Assembly (NCBI GenBank): GCA_937900975.1
Contig: CALCPC010000752.1
Location: forward strand, 1 to 8,234
Reading direction: 5' to 3'
Source of the DNA: an uncultured Paracoccaceae bacterium
Lineage (GTDB): Bacteria > Pseudomonadota > Alphaproteobacteria > Rhodobacterales > Rhodobacteraceae
DNA length: 8,234 bases
The position numbers were made by a program, and so were the translations under genes. This document shows, one piece after another, positions 7,681 through 8,234 of the stretch; within the stretch, counting starts at the first letter, position 1; each line of letters starts with the position of its first letter. Under the pieces are notes generated by a model that saw only the letters and a list, made by a program, of their open reading frames with translations, ran no database searches and was not told the DNA's origin.

Positions 7681-7770
7681 CCCGCCCCTTTTCGGGGGGC
7701 GGGGGGGGTGGGCGCAACGCCGAGGTCAGCCCAGCGCTGCCAGGGTGGGAGCCCCCCGAAAAGGGGCGGG
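7681..7770. repeat. 20-bp perfect inverted repeat with 50-nt spacer, intercistronic
   Basis: CCCGCCCCTTTTCGGGGGGC (7681-7700) is the exact reverse complement of 7751-7770. The repeat nearly fills the 112-bp gap between the UxaA-family stop (7773) and the Ldh-family start (7660). Each arm can also fold alone: 7681-7688 with 7696-7703 gives an 8-bp stem. In the transcript this is a very stable structure beginning 2 nt after the UxaA stop codon. It may attenuate downstream expression, protect the upstream mRNA, or be a genome-wide intergenic repeat. The spacer also carries a run of eight or more G on the plus strand (C on the transcript). Confidence 0.8.
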
Positions 7771-7772
7771 GC

Positions 7773-8234
7773 TTAGGCCGAGCGATAAAGCTTGGTCATA
7801 ACGAACTCCCGATGCCCCAGGGCTTCCGCCGCCGTCGCCCGCCCGTTCGCCGTCCGCCGGATCATCTCGATCAGCGCATCGCCCGCTTGGTCGATGGTCA
7901 TCTCGCGCGTCAAAACACCCGTCACATCGACATCGATATGCTCGGACATCGTGCGCAGCGTCCGCGGATTGCCCGAAATCTTGATCACCGGCACGATGGG
8001 ATTGCCGACGACATTGCCTTGGCCGGTCGGAAACGTGTGCACCACATAGCCCGCCGCCGCCATCAGCGTCACACATTCCGCCGCCGCCGAGGACGTATCC
8101 ATATAGTAAAGCCCGGCCCCCTTCGCCGGCGCCTCCGCGGGCTCCAACGCGTCGATATAGGTCGATGTCCGGCCAATCTTCTCCAGATTGCCAAGCGCCT
8201 TTTCCTCGATCGTCGTCAGACCGCCCAGGATGTT
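7773..8234 (-). CDS. UxaA-family hydrolase/dehydratase, C-terminal part (N-terminus beyond window edge)
   Basis: The last 153 residues of a UxaA/GarD-type lyase are visible, running off the right edge. The family is recognised from [18 protein letters not shown] near the visible start, then [40 protein letters not shown] and the NPRT...MSEHIDVDV segment. Family members are iron-dependent and eliminate water from sugar acids such as altronate or galactarate. The related SuyB subunit eliminates sulfite from (2R)-sulfolactate. In many alphaproteobacteria the family is split into a roughly 100-residue SAF-domain protein and a roughly 390-residue main subunit, and this C-terminus would fit the latter. 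It is the first visible gene of the minus-strand operon, followed by the inverted repeat and the Ldh-family gene. The visible part is intact, and its TAA stop is at 7775-7773. The substrate is undetermined because the N-terminal region is missing. Confidence 0.9.
   Translation of the reverse strand, partial: NILGGLTTIEEKALGNLEKIGRTSTYIDALEPAEAPAKGAGLYYMDTSSAAAECVTLMAAAGYVVHTFPTGQGNVVGNPIVPVIKISGNPRTLRTMSEHIDVDVTGVLTREMTIDQAGDALIEMIRRTANGRATAAEALGHREFVMTKLYRSA

Noticed and set aside
6860..7801. 313-residue open frame on the plus strand
   Set aside because: It is antisense to the Ldh-family gene and passes through the inverted repeat. It has no family signature.

Overview
The window looks like part of a high-GC alphaproteobacterial chromosome, most likely Rhodobacterales. 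The inference rests on GC-rich codon use, a single very long B12-dependent ribonucleotide reductase, and accessory genes (Rieske oxygenase, UxaA-family dehydratase, Ldh-family oxidoreductase) typical of that group. No taxonomic search could be run.

Layout from left to right. Positions 1-3590 (minus strand) hold nearly all of nrdJ, the adenosylcobalamin-dependent class II ribonucleotide reductase; only the last few tens of residues, beyond the C-terminal cysteine cluster, lie off the left edge. Positions 3591-4079 form a divergent intergenic region with two NrdR-box-like palindromes on the nrdJ side and a good ribosome binding site for the next gene. Positions 4080-5249 (plus) encode a Rieske non-heme iron oxygenase alpha subunit with complete metal ligands and a glutamate in the bridging position, as in carnitine/betaine-type oxygenases. 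Its TAG stop codon lies inside the left end of a 115-bp nested palindromic element (5247-5361) with the look of a MITE that inserted at a TA dinucleotide. Positions 5362-5654 are GC-rich, hairpin-dense and apparently non-coding, between convergent genes.

Positions 5655-8234 (minus) are an apparent operon read from right to left: the C-terminal part of a UxaA/GarD-type dehydratase (cut by the right edge), an Ldh2-family NAD(P)-dependent oxidoreductase, and an aldose 1-epimerase. The last two overlap by 4 nt (GTGA). A 20-bp perfect inverted repeat with a 50-nt spacer fills most of the gap between the first two.

The minus-strand cluster suggests catabolism of a sugar or sugar acid: the epimerase interconverts anomers, the Ldh protein oxidises or reduces a 2-hydroxy/2-oxo acid, and the UxaA protein eliminates water (or sulfite, in the SuyB branch) from a hydroxy acid. 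The substrate cannot be fixed from this window. nrdJ and the Rieske gene appear to be separate transcription units. I found no tRNA, rRNA, CRISPR array, B12 riboswitch or transposase. The most unusual non-genic features are the palindromic element sitting on the oxygenase stop codon and the intercistronic long inverted repeat.
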